Positions 1-10,287 are shown, numbered from the stretch's first letter. The stretch: 64,000 nucleotides of DNA from Glaciihabitans sp. (GCA_025463785.1 JAODBD010000009.1:186001-250000), one strand, 5' to 3'. A program made the numbers and translations. The notes: generated by a model not told the origin, from the letters alone.

Positions 1-1
1 G

Positions 2-517
2 TGGAAGCTCGCCGGTCGTGCCGGCAAGAAATTTGATGACGCGCTGTGGGCAAAGTTCAAAGCCGCCGGCGATGCGATCTATGCGGCCAAGTCCGAGATC
101 GACGCTAGGGACAACGTCGAGTTTGAGGCAAATCTTGCGCTCAAACTCGAGTTGCTGACCGAGGCGGAGCCGCTGCTGACGGCAACCGATCGCGCGAAAG
201 CGAAAGACGCGCTTGCGTCAATCCAGCGCAGGTGGGACAAGATCGGCAAAGTTCCCCGCGATAAGGTCAAAACCGTCGAAGACCGCATTCGCAAGGTCGA
301 GACAGCCGTTCGTAAACTCGACGACGATCACTGGCAGCGCTCCGACCCGGAGAAGCAGGCGCGAAGTGAAGGTCTTGCGAGCCAACTTCACGATGCCATT
401 GCTCGTCTCGAGCGTGAACTCGCTGATGCCAAGGCGAGCGGCGACAAGAAGAAGGTCGCTGACGCGCAGGAAGCTCTGGATGCCCGCAAGGTCTGGCTGA
501 ACGCACTCGGTTCCTGA
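2..517 (+). CDS. DUF349 domain protein, 5' truncated by the window edge
   Basis: The frame is open from base 2 (reading WKLAGRAGKKFDDALWAKFK) to a TGA at 515-517, so the N-terminus lies outside the window. The visible 171 residues are highly charged, helical and Lys/Ala/Glu-rich. They contain repeated W-K-x-A-G-x-x-G/A-style segments typical of DUF349 repeats, a family of coiled-coil proteins of unknown function common in actinobacteria. Position just downstream of the rsh gene on the opposite strand is a usual actinobacterial arrangement. Function is not known. Confidence 0.8.
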   Translation, partial: WKLAGRAGKKFDDALWAKFKAAGDAIYAAKSEIDARDNVEFEANLALKLELLTEAEPLLTATDRAKAKDALASIQRRWDKIGKVPRDKVKTVEDRIRKVETAVRKLDDDHWQRSDPEKQARSEGLASQLHDAIARLERELADAKASGDKKKVADAQEALDARKVWLNALGS

Positions 518-605
518 AGCCGGAGGGCGATTTCCACAGGCCGGATCCATCCACAGATCCTTCGCACGGTGCCCGTAGGCCGGGTAGGCCCGCGAGAGTT
601 GCGGG

Positions 606-1169
606 ATGACCAACCGACTCTCCTCCGTGCTCTCCACGGCCGACTTCCCGGCGCCCGAACTTGACGCACTCAGGCTCGACGGTGACGCCTATCGCCTCGA
701 CGACTGCGTTGCGCCGATCGATGAGATCCAGAATCCACGATTGCGGGCGGCCGCCCTCGCGGCCGAACTGCCTCCCCGCCTCATCGCAGAACAGCACAGT
801 GCCGCGTGGGTGTGGGGTGCGGTGCTGTTTCCGCCCGCCAAACACGAAGTGGCCGCAGACATCTCGGCACGGGCACGTCCTTCGCTCGAATTGCACCTCG
901 CGGTGCGGGAAGTTGTCATCCTCCACGAGGACATCGTTACCCTCGCGGGCGCAACGATCACGACACCACTTCGCACCGCGATCGATCTGACCCGCTTCGT
1001 TCGGCTCTGGAATGATGAGGAGCGACGAATCGTCGCCGAGCTGATGGCGTTCGGCGAGTTCGGGGCGCTCGACTGTGCGCGGGTGATGAACCGTAGACGC
1101 AACCTGCCGGGCAAACGCCTGGCGCTGGAACGGCTCGCGGCCGCTGATGCCGAAATCAGCCGGAGTTGA
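606..1169 (+). CDS. AbiEi-like antitoxin-family protein (type IV TA-like), no toxin partner seen
   Basis: 187 residues from an ATG at 606. The mid-region (WVWGAVLFPP, then a REVVILHEDIVTLAGATITT segment and TPLRTAIDLTRF) resembles the C-terminal core of AbiEi/DUF559-neighbouring proteins that are frequent in Microbacteriaceae. No AbiEii nucleotidyltransferase toxin follows; the next gene is rsh, convergent and overlapping by 14 bases. Many such solitary copies exist in this family, so an active toxin-antitoxin role is unproven. Alternative: an uncharacterised family-specific regulator. Confidence 0.55.
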   Translation: MTNRLSSVLSTADFPAPELDALRLDGDAYRLDDCVAPIDEIQNPRLRAAALAAELPPRLIAEQHSAAWVWGAVLFPPAKHEVAADISARARPSLELHLAVREVVILHEDIVTLAGATITTPLRTAIDLTRFVRLWNDEERRIVAELMAFGEFGALDCARVMNRRRNLPGKRLALERLAAADAEISRS

Positions 1170-3411
1170 CGCGGTACACGTCATAAACCGCGTCAATGCG
1201 GCGCACGGCGTTCAACACGCGGTCGAGGTGGGTCGTGTCACCCATCTCGAATACGAAGCGGCTGAGAGCAAGGCGATCGCTTGAAGTTGACACCGTCGCG
1301 GAAAGAATGTTGACGTGGTTTTCGCTCAGGACGCGGGTAACATCCGAAAGCAACCCCGACCGGTCGAGCGCTTCGACCTGAATCTGCACCAAAAATACGC
1401 TCTTGGATGACGGCGCCCACTCAACCTCGATCATCCGCTCGGGCTCGTTCAGCAGCGAACTCACGTTGTGGCAGTCTGCGCGATGCACGGACACTCCGGC
1501 TCCGCGAGTGACGAATCCGACGATCTGGTCACCGGGCACGGGCGTGCAACACTTCGCCAGTTTTACCAGGATGTCGGGGGCACCGCGCACGAGGACGCCC
1601 GAGTCGCTATGGCGGATCTCGCGGCTGCGCACGCTCGGCGAGAAGACGAATTCGGTGTCCTCGGCTTCCGCCTCGGTCTGAACCGAGGCAACCACCTTCT
1701 CGATAACCGACTGGGTGGATACGTGACCCTCGCCGACGGCGGCGTAGAGGGCGGACACGTCCTCGTATCGCATCTGGGCCGCCACCTCCGAGAAGGAGTC
1801 CTGGCTCATCAGTTTCTGCAGCGGAAGGTTCTGTTTACGCATCGCGCGCGCGATCGCGTCCTTGCCCTGCTCTATCGCTTCTTCGCGACGCTCGATCTTG
1901 AACCACTGGCGGATCTTGTTGCGTGCCCTGGGGCTCTTGACGAAGTTCAGCCAGTCCTGGCTGGGGGCGGCATCCGGATTCTTCGAAGTGAACACCTCGA
2001 CAGAGTCGCCGCTCTGCAACTCGCTCTCGAGCGGGACGAGTCGACCGTTGACCTTGGCACCCATCGTGCGATGCCCGACCTCGGTGTGCACGGCGTAGGC
2101 GAAGTCGACCGGCGTCGCGCCCGCGGGCAACCCAATGACCTTGCCCTGCGGCGTGAACACGTAGACCTCTTTGGCGCCAATCTCGAAGCGCAGATTCTCC
2201 AGGAATTCGGTCGGGTCGCTGGTTTCTGCCTGCCAGTCTGAGATGTGTGCGATCCATGCCATCTCAGCGTCGTTGGCCGTCGACACCTCAGCGGCCTTAC
2301 CGCTGTTCACACGTTCTTTGTACTTCCAATGCGCTGCCACGCCAAACTCGGCACGCTGATGCATCTCCTGCGTGCGGATCTGAATCTCGACCGCGCGGCC
2401 GTTGGGGCCGAGCACCGTGGTGTGCAGCGACTGGTACAGGTTGAACTTGGGCGTCGCGATGTAGTCCTTGAAACGACCCGGGATCGGGGTCCACCGCGCG
2501 TGAATGGAGCCAAGCACCGCGTAGCAGTCACGCACAGAGTTCACGAGAACACGAATGCCGACGAGGTCGTAGATCTCATCGAAGTCGCGGCCGCGCACGA
2601 TCATCTTCTGATAGATCGAGTAATACTGTTTCGGCCGTCCGACGACGGAGCCCTTGATCTTGGATGCCTTCAAGTCATCGCTCACGGAGTCGATGACCTG
2701 CTGAACAAACTCTTCGCGCTGAGGGGTGCGCTGTTTGACCAGGCTCTCGATTTCGATGTAGAGCTTCGGATACAACACAGAGAACGAAAGGTCTTCGAGC
2801 TCCCACTTGATCGCCTGAATGCCTAAGCGGTGCGCAAGCGGCGCGTAAATCTCGAGGGTTTCCTGCGCCTTTCTGGTCGCCGACGCCTCCTCGACGAACC
2901 CCCAGGTTCGCGCGTTGTGCAGGCGGTCGGCCAACTTGATCACGAGAACGCGGATGTCTTTCGACATGGCGACGACCATCTTGCGGACAGTCTCTGCCTG
3001 GGCGCTGTCTCCGTACTTGAGCTTGTCGAGCTTGGTGACCCCATCCACCAACATGGCAACCTCGTCGCCGAAATCGTGGCGAACCATATCGAGCGTGTAG
3101 TCGGTGTCCTCGACCGTGTCGTGCAGGAGGGCAGCGGCAAGCGTCTTTGTGCCTATGCCGAGGTCGGCGAGAATCTGTGCCACCGCGACCGGATGCGTGA
3201 TGTATGGCTCGCCGCTCTTGCGCAGCTGGCCGGAATGCGCGCGCTCGGCCGTGGCGTACGCGCGCTCGATGAGAGCGGTATCCGCCTTGGGATGATGCAG
3301 CCGAACCGTTTTGATCAAGAGGTCGACCGCGCCGGACGGCTGCGCCCTCGAAAAGATGCGCGGGATGAGCGCGCGTCTGGAGGTCGGCGTCGACGTAGTC
3401 AACTCAGTCAT
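1156..3411 (-). CDS. rsh: bifunctional (p)ppGpp synthetase/hydrolase RelA/SpoT
   Basis: 751 residues, normal for actinobacterial Rsh. Order: N-terminal HD hydrolase domain (about 70-210; LLHDTVEDTDYT carries the metal-binding His-Asp, and KLADRLHNARTW follows), synthetase domain (about 240-390; YYSIYQKM and GVAAHWKYKE motifs), TGS domain (about 425-490; VFTPQGKVIGLPAGATPVDF), zinc-finger/RIS region with KCCTPVPGD, and a C-terminal ACT domain. Makes and degrades the stringent-response alarmone. The ATG at 3411 has a GGAGGTG ribosome-binding site. It follows secD-secF-rhodanese on the same strand and overlaps the convergent gene at 606-1169. Confidence 0.97.
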   Translation of the reverse strand: MTELTTSTPTSRRALIPRIFSRAQPSGAVDLLIKTVRLHHPKADTALIERAYATAERAHSGQLRKSGEPYITHPVAVAQILADLGIGTKTLAAALLHDTVEDTDYTLDMVRHDFGDEVAMLVDGVTKLDKLKYGDSAQAETVRKMVVAMSKDIRVLVIKLADRLHNARTWGFVEEASATRKAQETLEIYAPLAHRLGIQAIKWELEDLSFSVLYPKLYIEIESLVKQRTPQREEFVQQVIDSVSDDLKASKIKGSVVGRPKQYYSIYQKMIVRGRDFDEIYDLVGIRVLVNSVRDCYAVLGSIHARWTPIPGRFKDYIATPKFNLYQSLHTTVLGPNGRAVEIQIRTQEMHQRAEFGVAAHWKYKERVNSGKAAEVSTANDAEMAWIAHISDWQAETSDPTEFLENLRFEIGAKEVYVFTPQGKVIGLPAGATPVDFAYAVHTEVGHRTMGAKVNGRLVPLESELQSGDSVEVFTSKNPDAAPSQDWLNFVKSPRARNKIRQWFKIERREEAIEQGKDAIARAMRKQNLPLQKLMSQDSFSEVAAQMRYEDVSALYAAVGEGHVSTQSVIEKVVASVQTEAEAEDTEFVFSPSVRSREIRHSDSGVLVRGAPDILVKLAKCCTPVPGDQIVGFVTRGAGVSVHRADCHNVSSLLNEPERMIEVEWAPSSKSVFLVQIQVEALDRSGLLSDVTRVLSENHVNILSATVSTSSDRLALSRFVFEMGDTTHLDRVLNAVRRIDAVYDVYRVNSG

Positions 3412-3442
3412 CTGCCCACCTCCGCGTCAATTCTACGAGCGG

Positions 3443-3784
3443 TCAGGCTGAAGCGCCGTCGAGGACGACTACGCCTCCAGCGGACTGCCACGCATCCATC
3501 CCACCGGCGACGTTGACCGCGTCGTAGCCGGCAGCGACCAGCGCCTTGGTGACAGTCCACGAGCGGTACCCGCTCTGGCAGACGACAATGAGCGGAACAT
3601 CCTCGGGAATTTCCCCAATTCGCTGCTCAAGCATGGACATGGGGATGAGGTGAGCGTCGGGCGCATGACCGCGATCCCACTCATACTGTTCGCGAACATC
3701 GAGCATCCAGTCATTGCCCGCAACGCGCTCGATGGCCTCAGCCGCGGAGATCTCCGCTGCGACGTGCTGGCCATCGGCGTCCAT
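3443..3784 (-). CDS. single-domain rhodanese-like protein
   Basis: 113 residues forming one rhodanese fold: DVREQYEWDRGHAPDAHLI near residue 30, and the active-site loop VCQSGYRS with catalytic Cys near residue 69. Expected to carry persulfide or act as a small sulfurtransferase; the substrate cannot be told. It starts 5 bases after secF ends and is probably co-transcribed. In many actinobacteria apt (adenine phosphoribosyltransferase) sits between secF and relA; here this gene takes that place. Confidence 0.88.
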   Translation of the reverse strand: MDADGQHVAAEISAAEAIERVAGNDWMLDVREQYEWDRGHAPDAHLIPMSMLEQRIGEIPEDVPLIVVCQSGYRSWTVTKALVAAGYDAVNVAGGMDAWQSAGGVVVLDGASA

Positions 3785-3789
3785 CGGCT

Positions 3790-4791
3790 CTACCTGACCG
3801 CGCCGGACGTCGTACGGGCGATAGTCGTGCGCTTGGTGCGCTTCTGGATGTTGGGCTCGCGCTCACGCATGAGGGCATACAGAGGTGCCGCGACGAAGAT
3901 CGTCGAGTAAGTACCAGACAGGATGCCGACAAAGAGTGCCAGCGAGATGTCGCGCAGCGTACCCGCACCAAGAAGCGTCGCGCCGATGAACAGGATCGCC
4001 GCAACTGGGAGCAGCGCAACGACAGACGTATTGATCGAACGAACCAGCGTTTGGTTGACGGCGAGGTTCACCGACTCAGAGAACGTGCGGACAGAGCGCT
4101 CCCCGTCCTCGTTGGTGTTTTCGCGGATCTTGTCGAAGACGACGACGGTGTCGTAGAGCGAGTATCCGAGGATGGTGAGGAACCCGATAACGGCATCCGG
4201 AGTCACCTCAAAGCCCAGAATGGCGTACACCCCAGCCACGATGATCAGGTCGTGGAAAAGCGCGATGATCGCCGCCACCGACATCTTCCAGGTACGGAAG
4301 TACAGCGCCATGATGATGACCGCGAGGATGATGAACGCAATGAGCGCGCGGATGGCCTGCTGCGTGATGTCCTGGCCCCAGGTCGCGCCGATGAAGGTAG
4401 CGGCAACCCTGCTCTGCGGCACGTTGTACGCGTTCGCCAGCGCCAGCTGCACATCTGCTGTCTTTGACGTGTTCAGTTGCGAGGTCGTGACCTGAACCGA
4501 CGTGGTATTGACGCCGTTCACGATGGCGACTGTCGGCACCTGACCGGGAACCAGCTTTTCAACTGTTTTAGTAGCAAGACTCTGGCTCGGGTTGGCCGCG
4601 ACATTCGACACGGTGAACTGCGATCCGCCACGGAACTCAATGCCGAAGTTGAACCCGCGGAACACCGGAACGAGGATGCAGATCAGCACGAGCACGCCGG
4701 CGATCGAAAACCAAATGCGGCGCTTTCCCACGATGTCGAACGAACGAGCCCCGGTGTAGAGATCGTTACCGAACTTCGAGAAGCTGGCCAT
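3790..4791 (-). CDS. secF: protein translocase subunit SecF
   Basis: 333 residues with six predicted membrane helices. The first periplasmic part has the FNFGIEFRGGSQFTV motif, and the D4-region motif VIGFLTILGYSLYDTVVVFD is present, followed by RIRE. With SecD it forms the accessory SecDF complex that uses the proton gradient to pull secreted proteins across the membrane. Its ATG overlaps the secD stop by one base (TGATG), which implies translational coupling. Confidence 0.97.
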   Translation of the reverse strand: MASFSKFGNDLYTGARSFDIVGKRRIWFSIAGVLVLICILVPVFRGFNFGIEFRGGSQFTVSNVAANPSQSLATKTVEKLVPGQVPTVAIVNGVNTTSVQVTTSQLNTSKTADVQLALANAYNVPQSRVAATFIGATWGQDITQQAIRALIAFIILAVIIMALYFRTWKMSVAAIIALFHDLIIVAGVYAILGFEVTPDAVIGFLTILGYSLYDTVVVFDKIRENTNEDGERSVRTFSESVNLAVNQTLVRSINTSVVALLPVAAILFIGATLLGAGTLRDISLALFVGILSGTYSTIFVAAPLYALMREREPNIQKRTKRTTIARTTSGAVR

Positions 4792-6530
4792 CAGGAATCC
4801 TTCCCCTTGTTGCGGTTGGCTTCGGCTTCAGCGGCCTTGCGTTCTGCGATCGTCTGTCGGCGCTGGGCCTCCCGGCTACTCCCCGCGTTCTTTGCTCCGA
4901 CCGCAACCGGCGCACGGAACTGAGCGCGACCCCGATACACCGCCCCAAGTGCGTTCGGGTCGAGCCCGCTGAGCCGGTGACCCTCGTAGAAGAAGGGCCT
5001 TCGCGCGATCAGTTGGAGGATCGGGTGGGTAAACAGCGAGACGATAACAACGTCGACAATGGTGGTAAGTCCGAGCGTGAGCGCGAATCCCTTGACATCG
5101 CCGACGGCTAGCAGGAAGAGGATCGCGGCCGCAAGGAAGTTGACCGTGTCGGACGCGATAATCGTGCGCAGAGCACGCTTCCACCCTGCCTCAACCGCGG
5201 ACTCAAGCCCTCGGCCATCGCGCAGTTCATCTCGTATTCGCTCGAAGTACACGATGAAGGAGTCGGCGGTGATACCGATGGCGACGATCAGGCCGGCCAC
5301 GCCGGCAAGCGAGAGCCGGTAGTCCTCCTGCCACGACAGGTAAGTGATCAGAAGGTAGGTGATGACAGCTGAGCCTGCAAGCGACGCAATCGTCACGAGC
5401 CCGAGTAGTCGGTACTGGAACAGCGAATACAGCACGACGAGCAGCAGGCCGATAAGACCGGCAAGAATGCCACCGAACAGGGATGCCGTACCGAGCGTCG
5501 CAGAGACGTTATTCGAAGTCAGGATCTTGAAGCTGATCGGCAGCGCACCAAACTTCAGCTGGTCGGCAAGGGTGCTTGCGCTGTCCTGGGTGAAGTTGCC
5601 TGTGATCTGCGGAGCATTCGTGACCCCCTGAACCTGTGGATAGGTGATGACCTGGCCGTCGAGCACGATAGCGAACTCATTGCGGGGGCTCGCCAGTGGA
5701 AGCAGGCGGGTGCTGATGTTCTCGAACTTCGTACCGGACGCACTGTTGAACGTAATGTCGACGCCCCACCCGCCCGTACTGGCTCCCGTGCTGCTGGTGA
5801 TGGCGGCGGCCGTCGCGTTGGTGATGGTGGTGCCATCGAGTTCGACCGGCCCGAGGATGAACTTTTGCGTGCCAGTCGAGTCACACGTGACGAGCGGCTT
5901 CGCTTTCGGGGCGAGGTTCGCGTTGGCCGCTGCCGCGCTCTTGCAGTTGAAACTGTTGTACTGCGCCTGCAGCGCTGGAGTGACGTAGGCAAGGTCACTC
6001 GCATTGGTGGGCTTGCTGGTGGGAATCGCGTTGAGCGAAGGCGTCGGGGTCGGGGTTGCACCCGGGGTCGGCGTGGCCGATGATCCGACCGTGCTCGAGC
6101 TCGCGGCATCCGTCACCAGAACAGGGCGGAAACTCAGCTGAGCCGCCTTCGTGATACGGCTCACCGTCTGCTTGTCGAGGGCGCCGGGGATCTGCACCAC
6201 GACCGTCTCGCCGCTTCCGGTGCCCTGCGTGCTGATCGCGGGCTCCGCCACACCAGCGGCATCGATGCGTTCACGGATGATCGCGACAGCCTGGTTGAGC
6301 TGGGCGTCACTGACCTGCTGGTTGCTTGCGAGTTCGGGCTGCAGGATGATCTCCGTGCCGCCGGCGAGGTCGAGGCCGAGCTTCGGGGCGAAAGTCGCAA
6401 CCCTTACCGTGTGTGCGGGAACGACGGCAACGAAGTAGTTGTATACGTTCAGCCCGATGAGTGCGACGACGATGACGCCGAGCCACGCAAGCGAACGCAA
6501 TGCCTTCTTAGCCGGAGTGGTTCTTGCCAC
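4791..6530 (-). CDS. secD: protein translocase subunit SecD
   Basis: 579 residues. One N-terminal helix, then the LGLDLAGGTEIILQPE motif, a large extracytoplasmic P1 domain, and five C-terminal helices including GITADSFIVYFERIRDEL. The P1 domain holds a low-complexity Thr/Pro insert (TPTPGATPTPTPSLN, about residues 152-166) that looks like a species-level linker. Forms SecDF with the next gene. Lies 106 bases after yajC, with a hairpin between. Confidence 0.97.
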   Translation of the reverse strand: MARTTPAKKALRSLAWLGVIVVALIGLNVYNYFVAVVPAHTVRVATFAPKLGLDLAGGTEIILQPELASNQQVSDAQLNQAVAIIRERIDAAGVAEPAISTQGTGSGETVVVQIPGALDKQTVSRITKAAQLSFRPVLVTDAASSSTVGSSATPTPGATPTPTPSLNAIPTSKPTNASDLAYVTPALQAQYNSFNCKSAAAANANLAPKAKPLVTCDSTGTQKFILGPVELDGTTITNATAAAITSSTGASTGGWGVDITFNSASGTKFENISTRLLPLASPRNEFAIVLDGQVITYPQVQGVTNAPQITGNFTQDSASTLADQLKFGALPISFKILTSNNVSATLGTASLFGGILAGLIGLLLVVLYSLFQYRLLGLVTIASLAGSAVITYLLITYLSWQEDYRLSLAGVAGLIVAIGITADSFIVYFERIRDELRDGRGLESAVEAGWKRALRTIIASDTVNFLAAAILFLLAVGDVKGFALTLGLTTIVDVVIVSLFTHPILQLIARRPFFYEGHRLSGLDPNALGAVYRGRAQFRAPVAVGAKNAGSSREAQRRQTIAERKAAEAEANRNKGKDS

Positions 6531-6568
6531 CAGGAAACTCTGCTTTCTGTTGAATAGAAACCAACGCC

Positions 6569-6598
6569 ATCGTCGCGCGCGTCGGCGCGCGCGACGAT
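6569..6598. terminator. hairpin between yajC and secD
   Basis: A 13-bp perfect stem with a 4-base loop (arms 6569-6581 and 6586-6598, GC-only core CGTCGCGCGCG) lies in the 106-base gap between yajC and secD, on the minus-strand transcript. There is no U-tract, so it may attenuate rather than fully stop transcription, or act as an RNA-processing or stability element between the two genes. Confidence 0.5.
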
Positions 6599-6636
6599 TC
6601 CAACCGACCTAAGTCAGCCGCACACAAGAGTAGTGG

Positions 6637-7089
6637 CTAGTTCTCGGTCTTCTTGGGAGCACGAGGCGCGCGCTTCGTCGTGGCCTTTGTGATGGGATCC
6701 TCGTCCACGCGCTCGCCGTACTCGGGAGCCTCGGCGTCCTTCTTCGCTTCGGCCTCCTTCTCGGCGGCCTCACGGTTCGCGATGGCCATGGCCTCCTCGA
6801 CTGAGCGAGGCGCGTCACCCGTAGGCGTGTCCTCCGGAGAGACGACCTTGGTGAGGGTCTGACGGTGCACGCGGACGATGGTGCCAGGAGTCGTCTCGAT
6901 CTCGGCGACGTTAGACAGTTCATCGATGGACAGAAGCTTGCCAAACAAGCCGAAGTTCGTCATCACCTCGACGCCGGGAACGATCTTCGCCCGCTGTTCG
7001 GCCTGACGCGCACGGGTGCGGCGACCGTTGAACAACATGAATATGACAAGGACGACTGCGACGGCGATGAGCACGTAGTTGAGGAGCAT
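6637..7089 (-). CDS. yajC: preprotein translocase subunit YajC
   Basis: 150 residues. One N-terminal transmembrane helix (LLNYVLIAVAVVLVIFMLF), then the YajC core RRTRARQAEQ...IVPGVEVMTNFGLFGKL and IETTPGTIVRVHRQTL, then a charged Lys/Glu/Ala tail with the basic end TKRAPRAPKKTEN. YajC associates with SecDF. First gene of the secretion group, 67 bases after ruvB ends. Confidence 0.93.
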   Translation of the reverse strand: MLLNYVLIAVAVVLVIFMLFNGRRTRARQAEQRAKIVPGVEVMTNFGLFGKLLSIDELSNVAEIETTPGTIVRVHRQTLTKVVSPEDTPTGDAPRSVEEAMAIANREAAEKEAEAKKDAEAPEYGERVDEDPITKATTKRAPRAPKKTEN

Positions 7090-7156
7090 GAATGACCTTC
7101 CGAAGTCTTTTGGGCCGGGTCAGTCTAGTCAGACTGCCTCATGGGCACCCTGAGAA

Positions 7157-8197
7157 TTATAGGTCATCCGCAAAGAGCGCTTCTGCCCCTCCCCTGGTCA
7201 TCCCGAAGTGGCGCCAGGCGTCGCGGGTGGCGACGCGCCCGCGAGGCGTTCTCGTGAGCAACCCGATCCGCACGAGGAACGGTTCGACGACCGATTCGAT
7301 GGTCTCGGCCTCCTCGCCGACAGATACGGCGAGCGTGTTCAGTCCTACTGGGCCGCCATCGAAGCGGGACAGGATGATGTTCATGACGGCTCGGTCAAGG
7401 CGATCGAGACCCAGGGCATCCACGTCATATAGTTCGAGCGCGGCGTGCACGGCAGCTAGGCCTGCAGTCGACTGGTGGACGAGTGCGTAGTCACGCACGC
7501 GCCGGAGCAGGCGGTTTGCGATTCTTGGGGTGCCCCGGCAGCGACCAGCAATTTCGGCAAGGGCTCGCCCGTCAATGTCGAGATCGAGAAGGGACGCTGC
7601 GCGTTTCAGCACCTGCTCCAACTCCGGCTCGTCGTAGAACTCGAGATGGGCGGTGAAACCAAACCGATCGCGCAACGGATTCGGGAGAAGGCCCGACCGT
7701 GTCGTCGCGCCAACGAGCGTAAACGGCGCCAAATCAAGGGGAATGGATGTCGCACCGGCCCCTTTTCCGACCATAATGTCGATGCGAAAGTCCTCCATCG
7801 CGAGGTAGAGCATCTCCTCTGCGGAGCGTGCCATCCGGTGGATCTCGTCGATGAACAGGACCTCGCCCGGCGTGAGCGATGAGAGCAGGGCGGCCAAATC
7901 GCCTGCGTGCTGAATTGCCGGCCCGCTTGACATCCTGAGCGGGCGGCCGCTCTCAGTGGCGATGATCATCGCAAGAGTCGTCTTGCCAAGGCCGGGTGGG
8001 CCGGCGAGCAGGATGTGATCCGGTGTGCGGTTTTGCAGCGCCGCGGCCTGAAGCAAAAGCTGCAGCTGGCCTCGAACTTTCTTCTGACCAACGAATTCGG
8101 CCAGAGTGCGCGGGCGAAGTGCACCCTCGAAAGCAAGCTCAGCGTCGGATTCCGGTGTGGGCCGAAGCACCTCGTCGATGGCGTCGTCGGCGGACAT
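7157..8197 (-). CDS. ruvB: Holliday junction branch-migration ATPase RuvB
   Basis: 346 residues, the standard length. Walker A is [11 protein letters not shown] (about 66-76), Walker B is LFIDEIHRM, the sensor segment is [18 protein letters not shown], and the C-terminal winged helix contains [16 protein letters not shown]. Forms the hexameric motor that drives branch migration with RuvA. Its start overlaps the ruvA stop by one base. Confidence 0.98.
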   Translation of the reverse strand: MSADDAIDEVLRPTPESDAELAFEGALRPRTLAEFVGQKKVRGQLQLLLQAAALQNRTPDHILLAGPPGLGKTTLAMIIATESGRPLRMSSGPAIQHAGDLAALLSSLTPGEVLFIDEIHRMARSAEEMLYLAMEDFRIDIMVGKGAGATSIPLDLAPFTLVGATTRSGLLPNPLRDRFGFTAHLEFYDEPELEQVLKRAASLLDLDIDGRALAEIAGRCRGTPRIANRLLRRVRDYALVHQSTAGLAAVHAALELYDVDALGLDRLDRAVMNIILSRFDGGPVGLNTLAVSVGEEAETIESVVEPFLVRIGLLTRTPRGRVATRDAWRHFGMTRGGAEALFADDL

Positions 8198-8817
8198 CAG
8201 TTGGAGCTCCCGGCGAATTGCGACGGCCCGAGTCTCGTGAGAGCCAGCCTGAGCAGCGCCTGAACGGTCTCTCGCTCGCTCTCGGTCGCCCCGGCGAACG
8301 CCTCCTCAACGGCCTGGGTTGCAGCACGCTCGTTCCAGCCGAGGCCGACAAGTGCGACCAGAACGCTGGCTGAAACGGATGGCGCACCTTTCGCCGCACC
8401 ACGCGCCGAACTTGGACTGACGGTAAGTTTGCCAGCCAGCGACACAACGATGAGCTTCGCGGTCTTGGGGCCGATGCCGCTGACCTTTCGGAACGCAGAG
8501 TCATCCTCGATTTGGACTGCGTGCGCGATTTGGCCCGGGTCCATCGCCGCGAGAACGCCCATGGCCGACTTTGGTCCGACTCCGGTCACCCCGCGAAGCG
8601 CGTCGAAAACGGCAAGCTGGTCTGCATCCTGAAAGCCAAAGAGACTGAGGTCGTCTTCGCGGACGATAAGTGCCGTCCTGACGGATGCCTCACCGCCGAC
8701 TCGAAGCGACAGGGCGTGTTGGGGAGTTACCTGTACTGCAAGGCCAACTCCCCCGACCTCAATGATCACCGCCGGCCCGGCGATGGCAAGCACTGTGCCA
8801 CGCACGGAAGAAATCAT
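8197..8817 (-). CDS. ruvA: Holliday junction DNA-binding protein RuvA
   Basis: 206 residues. N-terminal OB fold ([12 protein letters not shown]), two helix-hairpin-helix motifs ([19 protein letters not shown] and [19 protein letters not shown]), and a C-terminal domain III that contacts RuvB. Tetramers hold the four-way junction. Ten bases after ruvC and overlapping ruvB, giving the standard ruvC-ruvA-ruvB operon. Confidence 0.97.
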   Translation of the reverse strand: MISSVRGTVLAIAGPAVIIEVGGVGLAVQVTPQHALSLRVGGEASVRTALIVREDDLSLFGFQDADQLAVFDALRGVTGVGPKSAMGVLAAMDPGQIAHAVQIEDDSAFRKVSGIGPKTAKLIVVSLAGKLTVSPSSARGAAKGAPSVSASVLVALVGLGWNERAATQAVEEAFAGATESERETVQALLRLALTRLGPSQFAGSSN

Positions 8818-8826
8818 GGGCCAAGC

Positions 8827-9387
8827 CTACGAGCGCGCGGCTCTCTCGGCCGCTCGCCACGCCTCCTGGGCAGGAGTGGGCGAATTATCGGATGCCGCGG
8901 ATGCGGCTCCCGCGGAGCGCCAGGCGTGACACAGCGCGAGCGCGAGCGCGTCTGACGCGTCTGCTGGCGTTGGAGGTGCGTCGAGTCGAAGCACGCGCTG
9001 CACCATCGTCGCGACCTGCTTCTTGTCTGCCGACCCGTAGCCCGTGACGGCAGCCTTGACCTCGCTCGGAGTGTGGAGACCGACTCTGAGGCCCCGGGCA
9101 GCAGCAGCGTGCAGCGCGACGCCACTTGCCTGTGCGGTTCCCATCACCGTCTTCAGATTGTGCTGGGCGAACACCCGCTCGAGCGCGACTGCCGCCGGCA
9201 GGTATTCGTCCAGCAGGTCGGCGATGCCGGACCCGATCGCGAGGAGGCGCTCTTCCAGCGGCATTTCCGACGGCGTTCGGATGACGCTGACGTGAACGAG
9301 AGTTGCGCGCCGTGAGGGCTCAACATCCACGATGCCGACGCCGCAGCGTGTAAGGCCCGGGTCGATGCCGAGAACCCGCAGCGTCAT
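8827..9387 (-). CDS. ruvC: crossover junction endodeoxyribonuclease RuvC
   Basis: 186 residues. The first catalytic Asp is in [15 protein letters not shown] (Asp8), the Glu is in [11 protein letters not shown], and the closing acidic residues are in [18 protein letters not shown]. Cuts Holliday junctions. The C-terminal tail is Ala-rich and not conserved. Sits between yebC and ruvA. No SOS box is visible upstream of this operon. Confidence 0.97.
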   Translation of the reverse strand: MTLRVLGIDPGLTRCGVGIVDVEPSRRATLVHVSVIRTPSEMPLEERLLAIGSGIADLLDEYLPAAVALERVFAQHNLKTVMGTAQASGVALHAAAARGLRVGLHTPSEVKAAVTGYGSADKKQVATMVQRVLRLDAPPTPADASDALALALCHAWRSAGAASAASDNSPTPAQEAWRAAERAARS

Positions 9388-9411
9388 CGGACACTCCCGG
9401 CGAGCATCGAG

Positions 9412-10173
9412 CTATTCTTCGTCGTCGAGCGCGGCCTGGACGTCGGCCGGGATTTCGAAGTTGCCGTAGACGTTCTGCACGTCGTCGTTGTCTTCGAGCG
9501 CATCAATTAGTCGGAATATCCTGCGCGCCGTCTCGAGGTCGACCTCGATGGTGAGGCCCGGAACGAACTCGACGTCTGCCGAGTCGTAGTCGATGCCGGC
9601 ATCCTGGAGCGCCGTGCGAGCGGCGACGAGGTCGTGCGGCTCGGTGACGATTTCGAAGCCGAGGCCTCGGTCGTTAACCTCTTCTGCTCCCGCGTCGAGG
9701 ACGGCCCCGAGGATGTCGTCTTCGCTCACAGAATCAAGCTTCTCGACGCTGATGACGCCCTTGCGGCTGAAGTTGTAGGCAACGCTGCCGGGGTCACCCA
9801 TGGTGCCGCCGTTGCGGGTCATGATCGTGCGAACGTCGGCTGCAGCGCGATTCTTGTTGTCTGTGAGGCACTCGATGAGAAGTGCGACGCCGCCGGCGGC
9901 ATAGCCCTCGTACATGATCGTTTGATAGTCGACCGCTTCGCCGAGTTGGCCGGAACCGCGCTTGATTGCGTTATCAATGTTCGAGTTCGGTACGGAAGTC
10001 TTCTTCGCCTTCTGCACCGCGTCAACGAGGGTCGGGTTGCCCGACATGTCGGCGCCGCCCATCTTTGCCGCGACCTCGATGTTCTTGATCAGCTTCGCGA
10101 ACGACTTAGCACGTCGCTGGTCTTTCACGGCCTTCTGGTGCTTGGTGGTCGCCCATTTGGAGTGGCCTGACAT
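9412..10173 (-). CDS. YebC/PmpR family protein
   Basis: 253 residues starting [20 protein letters not shown], the family hallmark, followed by [16 protein letters not shown] and [18 protein letters not shown]. Family members were first described as transcription regulators. More recent work links YebC proteins to translation through difficult (proline-rich) sequences. Immediately upstream of ruvC, as in most bacteria. Confidence 0.95.
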   Translation of the reverse strand: MSGHSKWATTKHQKAVKDQRRAKSFAKLIKNIEVAAKMGGADMSGNPTLVDAVQKAKKTSVPNSNIDNAIKRGSGQLGEAVDYQTIMYEGYAAGGVALLIECLTDNKNRAAADVRTIMTRNGGTMGDPGSVAYNFSRKGVISVEKLDSVSEDDILGAVLDAGAEEVNDRGLGFEIVTEPHDLVAARTALQDAGIDYDSADVEFVPGLTIEVDLETARRIFRLIDALEDNDDVQNVYGNFEIPADVQAALDDEE

Positions 10174-10287
10174 GAATCTCCCTTACGCAGCTCTCACACC
10201 CGGGCGAATGCCGGCACTGGATGCCCGACCATTCTAACTAGGGCAGTTCGCCACGCCGTGAGGCTGCTCCCCTAACATCAGCGGCAT

